Below the pieces are notes generated by a model, which was not told the origin of the DNA, made no database searches, and saw only the letters and a list, made by a program, of their open reading frames with translations. This document shows, piece after piece, positions 62,491 through 64,000 of a DNA stretch of 64,000 bases. The DNA lies in NCBI GenBank assembly GCA_000149265.1, contig CH002891.1, positions 33,640-97,639 of the forward strand, written 5' to 3'. A program made the position numbers and the translations under genes. This DNA comes from Ciona savignyi (lineage: Eukaryota > Chordata > Ascidiacea > Phlebobranchia > Cionidae). The stretch's first letter is position 1; each line of letters opens with the position of its first letter.

Positions 62491-63846
62491 ATGTTCGAGA
62501 ACGAAGACACGCAAAACTCCGTAGCGGTAAAACTTGCCACGTTTTGGACAACGCAGCCAACCAAGAGTGTGTGGTTCCAGCAAGCTGAAGCACAGTTCGC
62601 TCTTAAGAAGGTTACAGTCGACCAAACTAAATACTTCTACGTTGTGGCAGCTTTAGACCAAGGAACAGCAAGTCGCCTCATCGATCTGCTTGAGAACCCA
62701 CCACACGAAAACAAGTATGCGGCAATTAAGGATCGTCTGCTTTCTTCGTTCAGTCTAACAAGATCGCAAAGAGCGAAGCGCTTGCTACACATGCCACCTT
62801 TAGGAGACATTTTCTAGTCGACACGGGTGCAGAGGTTAGTGTATTGCCACCCACAGGACTTGAACGCCGTACCAATCAGCCTGGACCAGACCTTATCGCG
62901 GCTAACGGGAGTAAAATTAGAACTTACCGCTCCCGTTTAATCTCATTGGATTTGCCAGCTGGAAAATTTAAATGGAAATTTGTCCTGGCAGAAGTCACTA
63001 GGCCACTACTGGGAGCGGATTTCTTACGAGCGCACGGCTTATTGGTTGACCTCAAGAGCAAGCGGTTAATCAACGCAAAAACGTTTGTTAGCACTCCAAT
63101 CTCCACGATGCCACAATCAGCGCCGCGCCTAAACGTCGTATCCTGGCAAAAATCACCATACATGCGCCTACTCGCCGAATTTCCCACCATTACCACGCCG
63201 CACTTCTCCAATTCGATTCCGAAACATGGTGTTCAACACTTCATTATCACAAACGGCCTTCCAGTTCACGCCCACGCTCGACGTTTGCACCCAGAGAAAC
63301 TTGTCCTTGCCAAACAGGAATTTGAAAACATGCTGCAAATGGGAATAATCCGACGTTCGTCAAGTCCCTGGGCATCGCCATTGCACATGGTCAAAAAATC
63401 TACGGGTGAATGGAGACCCTGTGGCGATTATAGAAGGCTTAATGCAGCTACTCAACCCGACCGATACTCAATTCCGCACATCCACGAACTTTTCAGCTCG
63501 TTTAGCTGGAGCTCGCGTTTTCTCCAAGGTAGACCTCGTAAGGGGATACCATCAAGTTCCCGTGGCCGAGGAAGATATACCCAAAACCGCTGTCATAACG
63601 CCGTTTGGTTTATTCGAATTCTTACGAATGCCATTTGGGTTAAAGAACGCTGCACAAACATTCCAACGTCTCATGGACACACACGGTGTGTCAATCCCTG
63701 CCTTTCGTTTACATTTATCTCGATGATATTCTCGTGGCCAGCGCATCATTTTCTGAACATCATAAACATTTAAAACAGCTCTTTAAACAGCTTGATGATT
63801 ACGGACTTGTGATCAATTTAAACAAGTGCCAGTTTGGGGTTTTCTA
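62491..63846 (+). pseudogene. Degenerate Ty3/gypsy gag-pol, internally deleted and truncated
   Basis: Gag N-terminus at 62491-62817 (blocks YFYVVAALDQGTASRLIDLL and [13 protein letters not shown]). The zinc-knuckle part of gag is absent: the frame abuts an aspartic-protease motif ([12 protein letters not shown] at 62820) in another frame. Reverse transcriptase follows ([11 protein letters not shown] near 63412; [12 protein letters not shown] and [12 protein letters not shown] in a shifted frame; YLDD at 63716-63727 in a third frame). Sequence ends shortly after CQFGV at about 63846 with no RNase H or integrase. At least one deletion, two frameshifts and a 3' truncation make it non-functional. 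Closely related in sequence to the inverted RT fragment at 60590-61090. Confidence 0.9.
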
Positions 63847-64000
63847 AAGTACAATATTAAAAAAGTACTGTTAACAGTATAGAATAACTAACTTTGGTAA
63901 CTTTTAAATCATAGAATATAGTGGCAGTTTAAGTAAGGTAAACCACATTGTACTTAAAAAACTTACTAAATTCACAGAGCAAAATCTGAATTCGTTTTAT
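63847..64000. other. AT-rich end of window
   Basis: No feature recognised after the retrotransposon truncation. Confidence 0.4.

Noticed and set aside
1..64000. CRISPR arrays, bacterial operons, prophage
   Set aside because: Spliced genes, SINEs and LTR elements show an animal genome; no regularly spaced short repeats with unique spacers were seen. The only regular array is the 109-bp repeat, which has no spacers.

Overview
The window reads as an AT-rich, intron-rich, compact animal genome, most likely an ascidian tunicate of the Ciona type. The reasons are short exons with short introns, one repeated tRNA-derived SINE family, many short inverted-repeat DNA transposons, and splice-acceptor-like sequence just upstream of several start codons, as expected where spliced-leader trans-splicing is common. 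The species is an inference. Exon models were built by hand from splice signals and reading-frame phase, so several coding exons listed here are too short to stand out as open frames.

Layout. 1-870 (+): the end of a partial gene that may be a secreted serine-protease-like protein. 2890-9128 (-): an eight-exon single-pass membrane receptor with LDL-receptor class A modules, a thrombospondin type 1 module, a mucin-like stalk and a cytoplasmic tail. 9.1-20.1 kb: mostly intergenic, with SINE copies, an exact 109-bp-period tandem array and a few isolated candidate exons. 20113-32968 (+): an 18-exon FILIP1/FILIP1L-type coiled-coil gene with a CTTNBP2-type N-terminal domain. 35900-45128 (+): a 14-exon gene I do not recognise, whose last exon carries a probable one-base frameshift. 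47444-47966 (+): a possible three-exon gene for a 47-residue protein. 48497-49229 (-): two adjacent microprotein genes, UQCC6 (BRAWNIN) and UQCC5 (SMIM4), both assembly factors of mitochondrial respiratory complex III. 53.3-55.96 kb (-): a claudin-like tetraspan gene whose first coding exon is interrupted by a 934-bp hAT-like transposon with a perfect 8-bp target duplication. 56-60.3 kb: transposons and featureless intergenic DNA. 60.4-63.85 kb: fragments of Ty3/gypsy LTR retrotransposons, including an inverted reverse-transcriptase piece.

The strongest points for a second look are the transposon-split claudin-like exon, where removing the element and one target-site copy gives back an in-frame exon; the side-by-side same-strand pair of complex III assembly microproteins; the unrecognised 14-exon gene; a small transposon that supplies part of a 5' splice site; and the tandem array grown from a SINE fragment. 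I see no CRISPR array, no rRNA and no functional tRNA gene. One 100-base run of N marks an assembly gap.
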